NCBI RefSeq assembly: GCF_014356525.2
Contig: NC_052510.1
Span: forward strand, 12,058,660 to 12,122,659
Direction of reading: 5' to 3'
Source of the DNA: Nilaparvata lugens
Lineage: Eukaryota; Arthropoda; Insecta; Hemiptera; Delphacidae
Length of the DNA stretch: 64,000 nucleotides
The position numbers were made by a program, and so were the translations under genes. The notes beneath the pieces are model-generated. The model was not told the DNA's origin and ran no database searches. It saw only the letters and a list, made by a program, of their open reading frames with translations. Positions 36,263 through 50,323 of this stretch are shown here, one piece after another. Position 1 is the first letter of the stretch, and every line of letters begins with the position of its first letter.

Positions 36263-37260
36263 CATTTAGCATACCAACTCAATTCAAATATCACTTTTTC
36301 GCTTCATTGCTGGTCTTTGGTTCCCTTGCTCTCTCACTTGTGAACTTATAATCGAATCTGCTGTGCTACTGATTTTTTTTAAATAAACAGCATTCACATT
36401 CATTTATATAGGTTGTATTAAACAAAAAGTTAATAGTACATAGCACAGATATGTGCTATAAATATATAATATATAATATGATATAATATATATGTAAGTA
36501 TAATATATATAGTATATATGTGATTTTTACTATATACTATAGTATATAGTATGCACTGTGGTTTTTTCTGTTACATGCTTAATATTATTATCCATGTTCA
36601 ATTATTATGCTTAAGGTATGTATTTGTATTACCAATTGTAATGTTCAACCATTATGTTTAATGTATGTATTTGTATTACCAATTATTGTAGAAATGCAGT
36701 GAAATAAACGAATTATTATTATATAATATAATATATATGTGCATGTATATAAAGATACATGCTACTTATTTTTCATGCAAGAACTCTCCCTCATTCACAG
36801 ACGTATAGTCAGTCTTCTTGGGGGAATTCTACGCCACTGGAGGCCTATAGTAACATCAATGTAATAATGCGGCAGTTTATATTATTTTAAATTGATGTAT
36901 TTTATTTATAATTAAATTCATGTAATTTTACATAATTATCAATTGTAATGCAATGTGGAAAAATGAATTGATTTGATTTGAAATCTGGATGGAGCAAGTT
37001 TAAAAGCTCTATAATTATATGAGTCTAATTAGGTTATTCCAATAGAATTAGAATTGGAATTCGTGCTCTAGCTTCATGCTCGTTTAGTCTACAGTAACTA
37101 TATGATCATGTTTGGTCAAGCCCCAGCCTTCGATGTTGACAGAATATAATTATTTTCAATGGAGTAGGCATCAAAAACAGTCTCAGTAACACAATTGATG
37201 AATTCACAATTCTTTTAGTATATATGAGTATTATAATTGTGATAGAATGAGATGACTCAC
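36263..37260. other. Intron with AT-rich palindromic tracts
   Basis: TA-rich self-complementary DNA at about 36440-36560. GAATTGATTTGATTTG at about 36964 resembles a retroelement tail. The donor of the upstream exon is at 37260. Confidence 0.45.
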
Positions 37261-37436
37261 CAGGATGGTAGACTATGCTTTTCTTTTTGTGGTACTCAGT
37301 ACCGGGGATTGTGAGCTCGCAGTTGATGGTCGCTGTAGTGTTGAGCTCTTCGTCTTGCAGTCTTGTCGAGGCAGCCACGTCATAGGCACCGTTTCGCTGT
37401 CTGCTGTCATATGTGACGTCATCCATCTGTCGTTTT
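37261..37436 (-). CDS. Internal exon: second half of the Ig-like domain
   Basis: The acceptor is TTTTGTTCGCAG and the donor CCTG|GTGAGT. The exon is 176 nt, enters in phase 2 and leaves in phase 1. In the spliced frame it encodes 58 full codons, containing NTTATINCELTIPGTEYHKK and ending SIVYHPG. The cysteine is placed to pair with the one in exon 45569-45698, which completes a single Ig fold of about 100 residues. There is an N-glycosylation motif (NTT) just before it, and the tyrosine-corner motif usual in V-set domains is absent. The exon is much richer in GC and CpG than the surrounding intron. An in-frame ATG within the exon is not the start, because a good acceptor precedes it in the same frame. 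Confidence 0.82.
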
Positions 37437-37617
37437 CTGCGAACAAAAATTAATTCGGAATTGCGATAAATGGGAATTAGAATTTAGATTCAGATGAATA
37501 ACCAGATAACTTTAATAGTAATTATATAAATACTATAATAAATGTTATTATAGAATACTATAACAAATACTATTGAATAGATGAAAAATACAATTTTAAT
37601 TAATTATAAAACCGACT

Positions 37618-37817
37618 TGGAATTGTCAATATCACTGATTCGCTGATCTATCAAAACAATTCAAGATACTAGTTTCGGTGTTACCATTATCGATCTCTAG
37701 TAAACTGAAAATGATAGTGAACTAGTTACATGATAATGATGTAACAACCGAAACTAGTATCGCGAATTTTTCAATAAAATCAATGGTTTCCACAATATCG
37801 AGTTTATTTCATTCAAT
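37618..37817. mobile_element. Diverged foldback related to M1
   Basis: It shares the architecture and words of M1 (ATTGTCAATATCACTGATT, GTTTCGGTGTTACCATTAT, ATCGATCTCTAGTAAAC, right end TTTCATTCAA). The core ACCGGTTT is replaced by ACTAGTTT. It sits just upstream of the 37261-37436 exon in the intron. Confidence 0.65.
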
Positions 37818-39966
37818 ATGGATATTTAACATCCAAAACATCACCTTTGCAATAATAAATATTGTATTGATATTTAGATATTATGAAATGTGCAATTGAG
37901 ATGAATAAAACTATTTGGGAGAGATAGCAATCAATCAAATGCGAGAATAAAAGTCAAAGAACTGAATGAATTCATTAGTTATAGAGAGTTTATATAAGCT
38001 TCATTAGTTATTAGAGTTTATATTTCACAGTGCTACTGCGATTGTCTCAGTGTTGACATGTCATTATTGTATTAGTGCAGTGTGACTTATTCATACCGTG
38101 TTATATAAATAAAATCAATGTATTATTGGTTCGGATAATTTAATGTTGTTACAATGTATTATGCATTATTGGATAATTGATCATTTTCCACACAAAAATT
38201 TATAAGAGAGATCAATTCCATGAATTACAGGGAAAGATCTTGGAATAGATGTACTGAATAGTCCTTAGTCGGAAGTTTTGTATTATAATAATATTTTTAA
38301 TACTTTAAAATCTACGATAATATATTAAATTAATATAATTTTTCAATTAAATATTTTTCATGATTATGTGTATGTGTCTCTGTTGAATAAATAAATAAAA
38401 CAAATCAATTAATAATACATTAAAGTTTTCTATAAAAAATCGCATTGATAATGAAGGATCGGTCTGAAAATTCTATTACTTTTGAATCGCAGGAAGCCAG
38501 CTATTCGGAAGAAACTCAGGTAAGCTCGTGAACCCCATTCGGAATGATTGTGAAATATATTATCCTGAGCTTGAGCTCAGGTAATTGAGGGAAAGGGTTG
38601 GTTGAATTCGAATCAAACCGTGGAAACAAGATGGATGAATGGTGCAGAGTGCGACTATTGGCTGGCACTTAGTCTATGTTACTGTTCAGTAATTTGAAGT
38701 GATCTGAGGAAAATAGTGGGCTGGCATGTTGGACTCTCTCACTTCCTCAGCACATCATTCACAAATCAGAGACTGGATTCAAGCTCATTCTTGCTCGTTG
38801 TTTGCTTTGAGGAAGAGTTAAGTTACTGTTCTCGTACTTTCATCTCATCATTCTGCTCATCCATTTTTCATTTTTCATGTTTTTATCACTCTTAATTGAT
38901 CAATTCTTTATCCCAATCTATTCATTCTCCTTTTTCATCTATTTCTTTCCATCTAACTCGTGCATCCTCCCTTTCTCCTCTTTCTTCTTCTTCTTCTTCC
39001 TATTACTATCTCATCCAACCTTCTCCCTCTTCAATATGTTTTCATCATGGTTTCTATCTCAATAATTCATGTATCCTTTATATTGTCACCTCCTTTTGTC
39101 TCCATATTTTTAAAAAGTCTTCATCAATTCTTCTTTCGTCTTATTCGGTCAACTTCTTAACCTCACTTTACTACTCTGTCCGCTAACTTCTTTCCTTACG
39201 CTTCGTTCTCAGTCACCATCCAATGGCTCTCTTCTCCCTCTTTTTTCTCTCTTTCCTTCCAGAGAGATATGTTTCTTTACTCCACCTCCATCATCACCAC
39301 CACTCCCTCCTCTACCGCTACCCTCCTCCAACTCACTCTTCCTTTGCGTCACTCCATTCTCTCCCAACAACTCTTTTCCTCAAAATTCCCCCTCCCCCAC
39401 CACGGCCAGTTGTCCTTTCTACTTTCATCCTTCTTCGGCCATTAATCTTAATCCAGAGGGTAAATGTCTGTCGCTTCCGTCATTTGCATAAGAAAACAAT
39501 CTCTGTGATTGGCCGCCCAAGACAAATGATCTCAAATCATCCCGTCGACCGAATCAAATCGAAAAAGGAAGTGCTGAAAATTATCAGCTTGAATTCTGTC
39601 CAAATTGATCCAATAAGCATCAAGCCCGGACTTTGAGTTATTGAAAAATTGTTGACAGCTCTTCAAGACAGCGCGTGGCTAAATATTTCTTCTGGCTTTC
39701 AGAGTCGACCTTTCTTAACCCTTCGACATTTTTGTTTCTCCCTCCAGATTGATTCTCCCTTCTTACTTCAACATTTAATCTCTACATTTCCACTCTTTAT
39801 ATTATTTATTTATTCATTCAATTATTTGTCTTTTTATCATTCTAATGCATTTAAGTTCGCTCTTTTTTGGTACAGTTAATCAAACATTTACATGCAGCCC
39901 GATTTTTAACAGCATTTCCATGGTATGTGGATAACATAGTATGTATGAATAAATACATAGATTATA
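37818..39966. other. Intron with pyrimidine-rich block
   Basis: AT-rich to about 38800, then pyrimidine-biased to about 39400. The open frame at 39223-39636 is mostly low complexity and shows no domain. Confidence 0.45.
38451..38519 (+). CDS. Weak candidate: short coding exon with a splice donor
   Basis: ATGAAGGATCGG opens 23 codons (MKDRSENSITFESQEASYSE, then ETQ) that end exactly at CAG|GTAAGC, a good donor. An in-frame TAA lies just upstream. Alternatively GAATCGCAG is an acceptor and only the last 27 nt are exon. No partner exon was found and the peptide is not recognised. Confidence 0.2.
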
Positions 39967-41250
39967 GTAGCTCAAGCGAAAATGGGTCTCTCAAGGACAC
40001 TGCAATGTTGCCATACATTGACTATATTTCTACACCCTGAAGATCACTCTTTCCTTCTCATACCTTCCCTCTTCCTCTTTTCCGTCACTACCTGTCACAA
40101 ATTCTTTTGAGCACGTCAGGTTCAAAAGTTCTATTGTGTCATTCTTAGAAGCTAGAACAATAACATCCCCCGTTAACTCCTCCCCTACACCGCTATCTTC
40201 TTCAACATCATGAAATGGAGGAATAGTTATTTGTGCAACTGGTGCGCAAAGTGACAGTTTGCTGCACCGAAAGAAACGTTTACGCCCGAGCCGTAGGTGA
40301 GGGCGGAATGGTTTGTTGAGTACAGCAGAGGAACTTTGCGCAAGTATTTCACATTAAGTTTTTCCTACAGTTACCATTGAATATGAAAAGTGGGTAATTA
40401 TGGGTAAAATTGCCTGAAATGCATCAAATGTATATCTGTGTAATTTTATTATTAATAAATAAAATAGAATGTAGTATGTGTGTTTGAATGGCGGCTGTGT
40501 GCTGTCAACTGCTGTCATCCACTGTTGTCCACCCCATCAAGATTCTTATAACGTGCACCAGTCACAGTTACCAACTTAATTTTGATTTTGCTGCACTGGT
40601 GCTCCATATAACCTACTAACTATTTTGCGTTGCCATGTTGCAAATCTGGAGTGCAGGAAAAATTTTTCCCGCACTAGAGCGGAAAAGTGATTTTTGCGTT
40701 CTGTAATCAGTGCAGCAATGGCCACTTTTCAACGTAACTGTAGGAAAAGAATATTGTTATGTATAATGTATACCTCTTTCTTGAGTCATGACATCAAGAA
40801 ATCTAATTTTATAATCATAATTAGATCTTTCTTCATAAATGCAACTATTTATAAACTGAGCTATCACTTCATAAAGGTTTCTTGAAGACTTTTATAATAA
40901 TCAATTGGAAGTAGAGTGATGTAATTTTATTTATTTTATTCAATATTCTTCTAGTGTCCACTTCACTCTGCATTTTTCAATTTGCATGAATTCTCATTCA
41001 AACACCAGTACAGCTGTTAAAAGTTATATGTAATATATAATCATTATGTACAATACATTTGTAAAACAGTGCACTATATTGTCCTCGTCATAGTCAACAA
41101 TCCAGAGAAGACAAACAATACTCCTCACACCCATTCACTTTCTCTCTTAATAGCCACCCTTAGTACAAAGTGGCAACAGTATGGGTAGAGATGGGTGGTG
41201 GTGTCAAGAGGAAACTTCGACCTTGAGAGACCCATTTTTGCTTGGGGAAC
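39967..41250. mobile_element. TA-flanked inverted-repeat element hosting a family C repeat
   Basis: The left end GTAGCTCAAGCGAAAATGGG is mirrored by CCCATTTTTGCTTGGGGAAC at the right. TATA flanks both sides (39963-39966 and 41251-41254). The arms continue through GTCTCTCAAGG. Removing the family C repeat at 40222-40753 leaves about 750 bp. The TA-type flank suggests a Tc1/mariner MITE. Confidence 0.65.
40222..40753 (+). repeat. Dispersed repeat family C, copy 2
   Basis: It starts AATAGTTATTTGTGCAACTG, contains the hairpin-like CGCCCGAGCCGTAGGTGAGG, and ends GTAGGAAAAGAATATT. It matches 57976-58524 along its length. Confidence 0.85.
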
Positions 41251-41323
41251 TATAGTGTTCAACTCATTAGAAGTAGTCTATTCATTATTAATATCTCTCC
41301 AGTTCCATTGACAAGAAACAGAT

Positions 41324-41457
41324 TATTGAATGAGAAACTAAAATAATAACGAAATTCATTTTCTGAATTCGTTCAATACGATCTACGATCATAGAAAAGA
41401 CTGCTATGCCGAATTCAGAAAATTAATTTCGTTATTATTTTAGTTTCTCATTCAATA
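41324..41457. mobile_element. Small foldback element
   Basis: The arms of about 50 bp start TATTGAATGAGAAACTAAAA and are mirrored to TTTTAGTTTCTCATTCAATA, enclosing about 35 bp. Confidence 0.85.
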
Positions 41458-44257
41458 TTCACTCTGACGCTTGAGACTGTTTGCAGGATGTGTCATTGTA
41501 TCAATCCAAATTGGCTCACTTCTAAATACTTAAATTGCGTCATAGCAGACAAAGTAATTTGAGTATTCGAAAGTGATGAATAAGCAGTTCATAATGGAAG
41601 GAAACATTGAAGACCAAGCTATTCCATTTTTCTTTGTCGTAGTGGAGGAAATTATTTGTGGTAGATATCCATATTCTACTATAAATATCTTACAAACACT
41701 CATTTACTGGAAGATTTGAATTTTTTGATGTTACAGAATATTGAAGAGAATGAGCAGTCCATTTGAGATTGATTATGGTGTAACAACGAATACAGCTTAC
41801 TACATTTTCATAATCATGAATGGTTCAATATGGATATTGATGGTGGAGTTACAACTCGAACTTAATTCAATCTCTATATTCCAATAGATAATCACCTATC
41901 TGGGACAGCTTGGAGTCCTTTCATTCAGTAACTAGTAGGTAACCCGAGTTCAGCAAGGATCTATTTGAAAACTTGACGTAGTTACTGTAGTCTTGAAGAA
42001 TTTAAAATGAGCCTATAATTATTCTCGGTGAATTGAGAATCTATATGCAAAATATTTCAAGTGAATTAGTTCAGACGTGATGATGCGTCATTCGTGAATT
42101 TCCCATCCCGTAAGTGTATAAGTCTATTACTCTCATTATCATGTCATAGATTAACAAAAGAAAACCTGAATTAAATGCTGAAAACCACCTCAAAAACTTC
42201 TGCTATTGCAAAAGATATTTAAATCATAAACACATGAGAAACCATAGTTGGCTAGGTATTTTTCCTCCTTTCTTTCTTTTCAACACAACCAATCATGAAG
42301 CCTGTTTTGTATTTTATTAGAAATTTATTCTTGATTGTGATTTTTTTGTGTTTTGATTTCTTTTATGTATATTTTGTGTTGATTTGAATAATATTGGTTG
42401 ATTGATTAATTTAATCCCAAATGATATTATTGACAACAGGGTGAACAAGAGGACGAAATTTCTTTCTCTTGATACGCATCAATGCACATTATGTACAAAA
42501 TTCAGATTAGATGAAGTTGAATCAACTCATTCAATTTAATTCAAACAAGATGGCGCACTTTCTTGCTCAAGTGACCAAAACGTTCAAACTTGTTTCTCAA
42601 CTCAATCGTTTTATTTAGAACGATTGTAAACTGAGTTCAACAGTGGATGATTGTACAGTTTCATCCATTTTGGAATCACCCGATCGACATACTGTGAGGA
42701 AACCGTTTGATATCAAACACAAACTTCCCCCTTTGCCTGCTAAATCGTTGAGCGCTTCTAATGCCTTTCAGTTGGGGTGGGTGAGAGACTTACTTGTAGC
42801 AGCGCTATAATAATTCTCAAATGTCAGCCAACCCTTTACTCTTCTAAGTGGATATAGTATTTCAGAAAAACCGAAAAGGGGAAGGCCACAAAGTTTTTCA
42901 GCGCTGACAAATAATTTCTGGACGGTGATGGCTTTAATCACGAACACACAGCTCTGTTTCAGTGAGTTAAATGCTCGGCAGTCGTGTATACTTTGTGGTT
43001 TCTGCTTTGAGGTTGCCAGTCGAACGAACTCTGGCTGCCATTCAATTCGAATGCGCATCAAAGTCACAGGCAGATTGAATACTGGTGAGTGGCGGATGAC
43101 GTATTTTATCCAGTCAAAGGTTGATTGAATTGTATAAAATGCGAATTGACTTCATCTATCGACTTTTGTGGCTTCAATTGATGAGAATCTATGTCAAATT
43201 TCGAGTTGGATTGGCTAAATAATATCATCCAAGTAATTCTTGGTTGACCAAAGTAGATTGAATAGATAATACTTGGGCTACTTGACTATTGAATACTGTA
43301 CTAATGAATACTATAAATGACTGCTTGACTACTATACTGAATACAGTAGCCTACTATTGAATACTACTAATAGTAATTCGACTACTCTACTGAACACTGA
43401 ATATCTTACTACTGAATACTACTAATGAATACTTGACTACTTTACTGAATACTTAATACTTCTACAGTCACTATTCAACCATGGTTATAAGGTTATATGG
43501 TAAAATAGTTATAAAGGATATGGTTATATGGTTATAGTTACTGTAGATACTAACTACTAATGACTACTGAATATTAAATAATGTCCATTCAATACTGTAG
43601 AGTGGTGAATATCGACAATTAATAGGAATCCATGATAAAATCTAAATTAGATTGAATGGTGCTTGATGCTACGGACTAGTGTCTACTAGTATTTGAATGT
43701 GAATCAAGATACTATTGACTTGAAGTTCCCATTTATTATTGGCGAATGAAGAAGTCTCGGTTGATTGAGACACTAATTTGGCTGTTGAGGATGTTCAATT
43801 TGGATTCAATAAGTTGAACATTGGTATTACAGTTATCTCATTGATTGTAGAAGGAACAATAATCACTGACAAGTGACTCGAAGCCTTTTAGGAAATCATC
43901 GATATTGGAAGAAGTTATCATTGGTTTGCAATTACTGATGAACCGGTTCTGAAAAGTTACATTTCGAGTGAATTGAATACTTTGATGGATGATAAAGTGA
44001 TTGCTTATAATCTCACAAAAATCTTTGCAGTTTCAAGAGATTAAGAATAGGAACATTGATTAATAAGGATGAAGGATAACTTGTCCAACTCGATATTCTC
44101 ATATCTGATTTGAATCTTGAATACTTGATACCCCACAAAGGCTTTGTCAGTCATTGTAAATTTATTTCAAGAGATATTCTACAAATCTCGAATGACCTTC
44201 ATTTCTATAAATTAATTTTGATCAAACATTTGAAAATATTTTTGTACAATAATGTCT
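41458..44257. other. Intron, no exon recognised
   Basis: AT-rich sequence apart from a slightly GC-richer patch (42540-43130). The two opposing open frames there show no domain. Confidence 0.45.
43255..43470 (+). repeat. Degenerate GAATACT/GACTACT repeat
   Basis: Repeated words TGAATACTACTAATGAATAC and TTGACTACT, with irregular spacing. Confidence 0.6.
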
Positions 44258-45217
<960 letters not shown>

Positions 45218-45568
45218 TAGTTTAACTCATGTTAGAGTGAAGTTGAATTTGTATGTGGGAGAAAACTTGATACTGTCAAGCTATACGTCTGGATCATGTA
45301 TTACTGGTGTTCATTGAGAAACAAAGGATATTGCTTCCACTTCCAAGACTCCATTTATAATCAACTAATAGTTTTCTCTTATCCAGTATGGTTCACAGCT
45401 ATGAAGAAAAATCTATGGAATTAAATGCACAGAAGAAAATTTACTTGACTCACTTCAACACACATGAAAAGGCAGGTGAACAGGTGTACTAAAAAGAAGA
45501 AAAGACACGATCAAATCCAAATAGTGAATAAGAGAAATGAGGGAGAAGTCTTGACAATTGGCACTCAC
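45218..45568. other. Start of the 8.1-kb intron
   Basis: Donor AACAA|GTGAGT at 45568. Nothing else recognised. Confidence 0.45.
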
Positions 45569-45698
45569 TTGTTATCCTGTTCAGGGTCCTTGTAAAGGAG
45601 TATCTTCGGCTCAGGATAGACGCCTTTTGCTTTGCATGTGACATTTACAGCTTCTGTCTCCGTCTTTGATAGGACTACGTCCATTCTCTGCTCTGGAG
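45569..45698 (-). CDS. Internal exon: first half of an Ig-like domain
   Basis: The acceptor reads TTTTAACAG and the donor AACAA|GTGAGT, both strong. The exon is 130 nt, enters in phase 1 and leaves in phase 2. It encodes 42 full codons including VNVTCKAKGVYPEPKILLYK. The cysteine followed by a Pro-rich turn and an L-Y-K strand is typical of the B and C strands of an Ig domain; the usual core Trp is replaced by Leu. A phase-1 intron just before an Ig domain is the common arrangement in cell-surface proteins. Cell-adhesion or receptor families such as Beat are possible relatives, but I cannot name the family. Confidence 0.8.
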
Positions 45699-47683
45699 CT
45701 GTTAAAACACAATGAGAACAAATCAAAATTAGAAAAGTAGAAGAACTTGAACAATCGATCTTTTATTTCATTTGAAATACCCTACTCATCTATTCATTCA
45801 GTAATACAGATATTACTACAGTAGTATCCTTCAGTAGTAGAGATATTTATGATTTTGTATGATTATTTTCTTATTTTTAAGTTAACACTTGTATTTTGTT
45901 TAAATTTATTGTTCATAATTTTTGATTTGCTCTTTATTTGTGATTGTTTTTTTTTTTTAATGGCGAAAATAAATGATTTGATTTGATAATACACAAGTCA
46001 TAATAATAAATGATTGAAAAGAAGTGACAAGCACAACAAAATCTGTTTTTTTTCAAATTTCAATAATTATTATACTCATTCATTTACAAAGGCAACTCTC
46101 CACAAGTATTTTAAGCCCAGGTGATGATTGTTTTACAACTTGGGTTATGTTTTCAATGTAGCATTTGAGTGGTGATTGAACTTGATGTTTCATTAGCTGG
46201 GCAATTTTCTGATTATAGAGGAGTATAAACCGCATTGCAAGAGAACTACTTGAAAATATTGATTTATTTAGAAACTTGCATCTAGAATTTCATGAATTCA
46301 AGCCATTGATCCAATTCAAATATTCTTCATTCCAGAAAATGCATATAATATACAATAATTGTGATAGAAATGTATGGAATACCCCTACAAAGACTATACA
46401 TCTGTGTGTAGGGGTGAAATGAGAATTCCTTATGAAAGGCCTGATGCTTAATCACAGCTTTGTATTACTATCAGGTTACCCTATTATTGGAAGCTTACTC
46501 ACTTTTTAAAATTTGTATAGTTTTGTAAGTATTTCTCATGTAATCATCCTATTCACCTATAATCTTCCTAGTAGTTTCCTCCCGTTTCTAATTACATGAT
46601 TCATAAACGACCAAACATTCTCTCAACCTCTAAACCTCATCCTCCATCCCACCGTAGTGTCGTCAGTCCTTTCTTCTCCTCACAGTTGAAACCCTTCGAC
46701 ATCCCTCCAACTAACTACTACACTTGAAAGCCTGCGGTACCGCTTCGTTAGGGAATTTCTGTTCTCTGACTTGGAAACTTGCAGGTTCCGGACACCTCTG
46801 TAGCTATCCACGGAAGTGGTAAAGGTCCGGTGCATTAATCACCCTTTCTCTCTCGCCCTACAGCTTCCTATCTCACTCTCTTCTCGTAATTCTGTTTATT
46901 AATTAAATAGAAATTCATTCATTACTACCGAAACGTAAACTAACCTCACTTGGTGCGCAGTAGCCTTGCAAAAATGGAGCTCTAGTGAATGCTGGGGCTC
47001 AAGAAGCAGGGAAAAGAAATGGAAGCAGGAAAAATGAAAATATTATTTTTAATAGGCGGAATCCTCCCTCCTCTTCCTCCTTCACCCCCTCACCCATCTA
47101 ACTCCCTCCATCATCGACCCACCCAACCTCACCAGCGTTAATTTGAAACCGTTCAAAGCTCTTCAATTTTAATAAAGCTCTCTCGCCGCTTAAGTAACTA
47201 TTATTTTTAATTGGGGACTGGTGTTTAATCGACAAGTGAGGTTCGTTCGTTATTTTTCAACTTTTTCTCCTTCGTGATGTCTCTCCGTGTGGTGGGGGGA
47301 GGAAGAATCGAAGGGGGAAGTGATGTGGGGGAACGAGGGGAAGCTGAGAGAGGCGAGAGAAAAGAAAATACGCAGCAATTATGGTGAGTTTTGTGCCGGG
47401 CGCGAAAAGTTTTGAATGGCTGGTAGATTCTAAAAATCAAACACGTATATAATTGCAATTATGGAGGGGTTTTTGTACTGGAGAATAATATTCAGGTGCG
47501 AATTGAAACAAAGAATTAGATTATTTATGTGCAGTCACGTGGAACAGATACTGCAGAATGTTTATGTTTATTGAGTAGAATTATTTTTCTGTAGAAGCGG
47601 TGAAGAGTTTATTAAAATATAAGATTTCAAGGATTTGAATGCCTCACTTTTACAAATCTGGTAATTTTCAACCTGATAGCTGA
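45699..47683. other. Sequence upstream of the Ig exon, no further exon recognised
   Basis: It contains a retroelement-like tail at 45915-45989. A moderately GC-rich stretch at 46650-47460 is the best place here to look for an upstream exon, but no domain was seen. Confidence 0.4.
45915..45989 (+). repeat. Retroelement 3' tail with ATTTG repeats
   Basis: It shares TTGATTTGCTCTTTATTTG, a T-rich tract, AATGGCGAAAATAAATGA and TTTGATTTG with 26394-26460. An AATAAA followed by short ATTTG repeats suggests a non-LTR 3' terminus. Confidence 0.65.
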
Positions 47684-48479
47684 AGAAATTTGATTTTTCT
47701 AATGCTCGTTTTAGTTTGGAGAGTACTAAGTGGAAAATTGAATAAAAATATTAAAATTGAGACATTTCTAAATTAAAACTTTCAAGTTTCCAGTTCAGCT
47801 TGAACTTTTACTGACTAGCTGTTCAAATATTTGTTGACCGAGCGAAGTGAGGTCTAAGATTCAAGTCGACGGTTTGGCATTTCTCTTAATGTTTAAATGT
47901 TTATATGTTGCACATTCACGGTGAAACGCGGAATAGATTTCCATGAAATATGACAGGTATGTTCCTTTTTTAATTGCGCGTCGACGTATGTACAAGGTTT
48001 TTGGAAATTTCGCATTTCAAGGATAATATTTTTTTTCTGTTATTTCTATTAAAACTAGTCACTAGGACTAACCATTAATTTTGTTCTGTTATTTCTTATC
48101 CTAAATTAATTTTTATTGCTAAAGTCTTCCAGTGAAGCCTACAGTTCCAATCTATAATTTCACTACTTTAAATTATTTCACTACACTTTTATTCAATATA
48201 CTTTAATCACTCCACTAGCACTACACCAACTCGAAGGGCTTTGTTCTCTCCAACCTCCTAGTGAGTTCAGTGTTGTCTAGTAGTTGGATGACTTCGGTGT
48301 TGTCGTGTTGATGAAGACGTGACTCATGATGGGCTGCCAATCGTCTTATCTCACAGGTCACATAGGGGATGTGCAGATCTCGGTGCAAATCGCTGTTCCT
48401 TATGTACCAGGGCGCATTCACCATGTTCCGCAGTACTTTGTTTTGAAATGTTTGAATCTGACTGATGTTAGATGTTCTA
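47684..48479 (+). repeat. Local tandem duplication, unit 1
   Basis: The first 346 bp (47684-48029) recur at 48480-48830, an offset of 796 bp. The shared block includes TTTGGAGAGTACTAAGTGG and the 5' end of family B. The remainder of the unit (48030-48479) is single copy. Confidence 0.8.
47833..48029 (+). repeat. Dispersed repeat family B, copy 2 (5' part)
   Basis: It opens GACCGAGCGAAGTGAGGTC and ends at CATTTCAAGGATAATAT, lacking the 3' part. Confidence 0.8.
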
Positions 48480-48628
48480 GAAATTTCATTTTTCTAATGC
48501 TCGTTTTAGTTTGGAGAGTACTAAGTGGAAAATTGAATAAAAATATTAAAATTGAGACATTTCTAAATTAAAACTTTCAAGTTTCAAGTTCAGCTTGAAC
48601 TTTTACTAACTAGCTGTTCAAATATTTG

Positions 48629-49027
48629 TTGACCGAGCGAAGTGAGGTCTAAGATTCAAGTCGATAGTTTGGCATTTCTCTTAATGTTTAAATGTTTATA
48701 TGTTGCGCATTTACGGTGAAACGCGGTAATTTCCATGAAATTTGACAGGTATTTTCTTTTTTTAATTGCGCGTCGACGTATATACAAGGTTTTTGGAAAT
48801 TTTGCATTTCAAGGATAATATAAAAGGGAGAAGGAGCTTCCTTCTTACGTCAATATTGGATTGAAAATCAGACTATGGAATTATTCATCATAAATCAGCT
48901 GACAAGTGATTACACAGATGTGTGGAGAAGCCAGTCTATTGCTGTATTTCCATAAGGTCTATAGTTTCAATCAGGTGCTTGTGGATGAGAATACTGCGTG
49001 AGGTCTACTGTTCACAGAACTACTAGT
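48629..49027 (+). repeat. Dispersed repeat family B, copy 3
   Basis: It has both ends of the family, including GGTCTACTGTTCACAGAAC, but is shorter than copy 1 in the middle. Confidence 0.8.
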
Positions 49028-50323
49028 AAGTTTGAAGCTAGTTGAGAAGTATTATCTCCTGTCAATAATATTGTCACTCTCAGCAATTTCCTTTGACATC
49101 GAGTCTTTGAATAGCTCTGTATAACCTCTGATTGAATTCACTATAAACTATTCCAACATCAAGGAATAGGTTACGTATTCAGCATTCCTATTTCTATATA
49201 AATTGAACAACTTGAAACTTTAAAATTTCAAAATTGAATCTTTGAACACTGAAACATTCAATCCCTTCCCTATTGACTGTATTCCTCATTATGTATCCCT
49301 TTCATTCAATCACTAATCTTGCACGATTCCAGAATATTCTCAAAAACTGATTTCAGAACCCTTCTTTCAACTCACAACAAAATCCGAACGATAAATGAAT
49401 AAAACGTTCAGCACACAGTGGGCAACAAAGTGAATAGGTTCACAAAGGTGGATGAATAAGGAGACCCCAGATAAAGCAATAACACAGAATGAAAAGTGCA
49501 GAATGGTATCTTGTAGATAGCGGCCGAGGAGGTTGGGGAATGAGAGAAAAGAGATAGAGTGATAAGGTGGGGGGAAGAGAGACCAAGTTAATAATTAGCC
49601 GTTTGAGTCTGCTGGGGTGTATAACAATTTGGAGAGATGCGGGTACGGAGGTCAACTCACCCCCACCCCTCAAACCTAATTCCTCACCATCCTTACTTAG
49701 AGTTCCCTTTTTAGACCGTGAACCGCCCCTCAAACTCGCCTAAATCGGCTTGGATATCGCGATCTGTTTTTAAGCTTTTAATATCCCTATCTCCCACTGT
49801 CCAGTTCGCTCGCAAAGTAAAGTTACTCACTAATTTAAAGCTGAATGGGAATATTTACTCAATGAAATTCAGGTGAGGGTCACTGGCCAGCGATTCCCGC
49901 CAAACTTTCAAATCAACTTTTACTGGGATCAAACAAATTGTAATTACGTGAACTATAATGGACTGGTTTTCATTAAGTTCATAGCCACTGATTGAAATCA
50001 GTGTTCTAATTGGATTATCAAATCATCATCAATGTTACACACTATGGGTATATTTGAGAATAAAAGTGTTCACACACTAATGAGTTCTGTTAATAATGAT
50101 AATGCTCGGATGTTTTATCCTCTGTAAAAATGGTTAATTCTTCATTTTTTCTTGATAAGCACAAATATAATAATATGATGTCTATTTGAACCGCAATAAT
50201 ATTTTTATTGATAATAAGCTAGTATTAACTTCATGGTGAGGGCTACTCTTATTTATCTGGATATTAAAATCACTTAATAGGAAGTCATTAATATAATAAA
50301 ACATGTTGAGTATAGCAGTTTTA
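49028..50323. other. No gene recognised
   Basis: AT-rich with a purine-biased patch at about 49500-49600. The minus-strand open frame at 49440-49733 shows no domain. Confidence 0.45.
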
